This document shows, piece after piece, positions 63,944 to 64,000 of a stretch of 64,000 nucleotides of DNA (position 1 is its first letter; each line of letters begins with the position of its first letter). The translations under genes and the position numbers were made by a program. The notes under the pieces were generated by a model. It was given only the letters and a program-made list of their open reading frames with translations, did not search any database and was not told where the DNA came from. This DNA comes from Nitrospirota bacterium (lineage in GTDB: Bacteria > Nitrospirota > Nitrospiria > Nitrospirales > Nitrospiraceae): positions 1-64,000 of the forward strand of contig JAUSMA010000067.1 in NCBI GenBank assembly GCA_030645475.1, given 5' to 3'.

Positions 63944-64000
63944 AAACCTCCTCTCCACGCACTCTCTACTCCTCCTTGTCATTCGTCCAGGACCGCCGGT

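Overview
This window reads as a densely packed, GC-rich bacterial chromosome segment. Gene content and protein flavour fit a Nitrospira-like member of the phylum Nitrospirota: a giant multicopper oxidase, sigma-54 regulators with cysteine-containing PAS domains, an HscB with an N-terminal tetracysteine segment, a DUF3501/Fe-S/rubrerythrin block, and both GlnRS and GluRS. That placement is inference from gene content. No rRNA, CRISPR array or phage was seen; the only mobile DNA is one decayed insertion sequence.

Region 1 (1-11.1 kb, minus strand) holds a 1646-residue secreted multicopper oxidase. Upstream are a well-formed sigma-54 promoter and a perfect 22-bp palindrome, then a regulatory block: a receiver protein, a PAS-type sigma-54 activator, and a histidine kinase/NtrC-type pair. 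A second palindrome, CTGTCGC-N5-GCGACAG, occurs upstream of both regulator operons. The layout looks like one regulated metal-oxidation locus.

Region 2 (11.2-22.3 kb) holds housekeeping and signalling genes: Maf, a tRNA-dihydrouridine synthase, a divergent DUF692 (MNIO) protein with an extra C-terminal domain, a CBS protein, a LOG protein, a DHH phosphoesterase, a rhomboid, a hybrid kinase that lacks its phospho-acceptor histidine, and purE-purK.

Region 3 (22.4-28.1 kb, plus strand) is a four-gene HlyD / TolC / ABC / four-helix membrane protein operon. Its ABC subunit has lost nearly every ATPase motif. I regard it as the best candidate for an undescribed system. Region 4 (28.1-34.1 kb, minus strand) carries arginine-to-putrescine genes (pyruvoyl arginine decarboxylase, agmatinase), an aldehyde dehydrogenase, a DsbA-like protein and a deoxyhypusine-synthase homologue, together suggesting polyamine metabolism.

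Region 5 (34.4-42.3 kb) has tRNA-Glu, a broken IS with 19-bp terminal repeats, glnS, a PilZ protein, YacG, a zinc alcohol dehydrogenase, two tandem tRNA-Gln genes and gltX. Region 6 (42.4-49.0 kb) is the complete ISC iron-sulfur assembly operon (iscR-S-U-A-hscB-hscA-iscX) with divergent fdx and twin operator sites under a sigma-70 promoter. Region 7 (49-64 kb) carries PBP1A, BipA, peroxiredoxin, a thioredoxin-like protein, a PAS hybrid kinase, a tandem PTPS fusion next to DUF3501 and an Fe-S oxidoreductase, rubrerythrin, a MoaD-like protein, HU, a YkgJ-type cysteine protein, and tRNA-Arg and tRNA-Lys.
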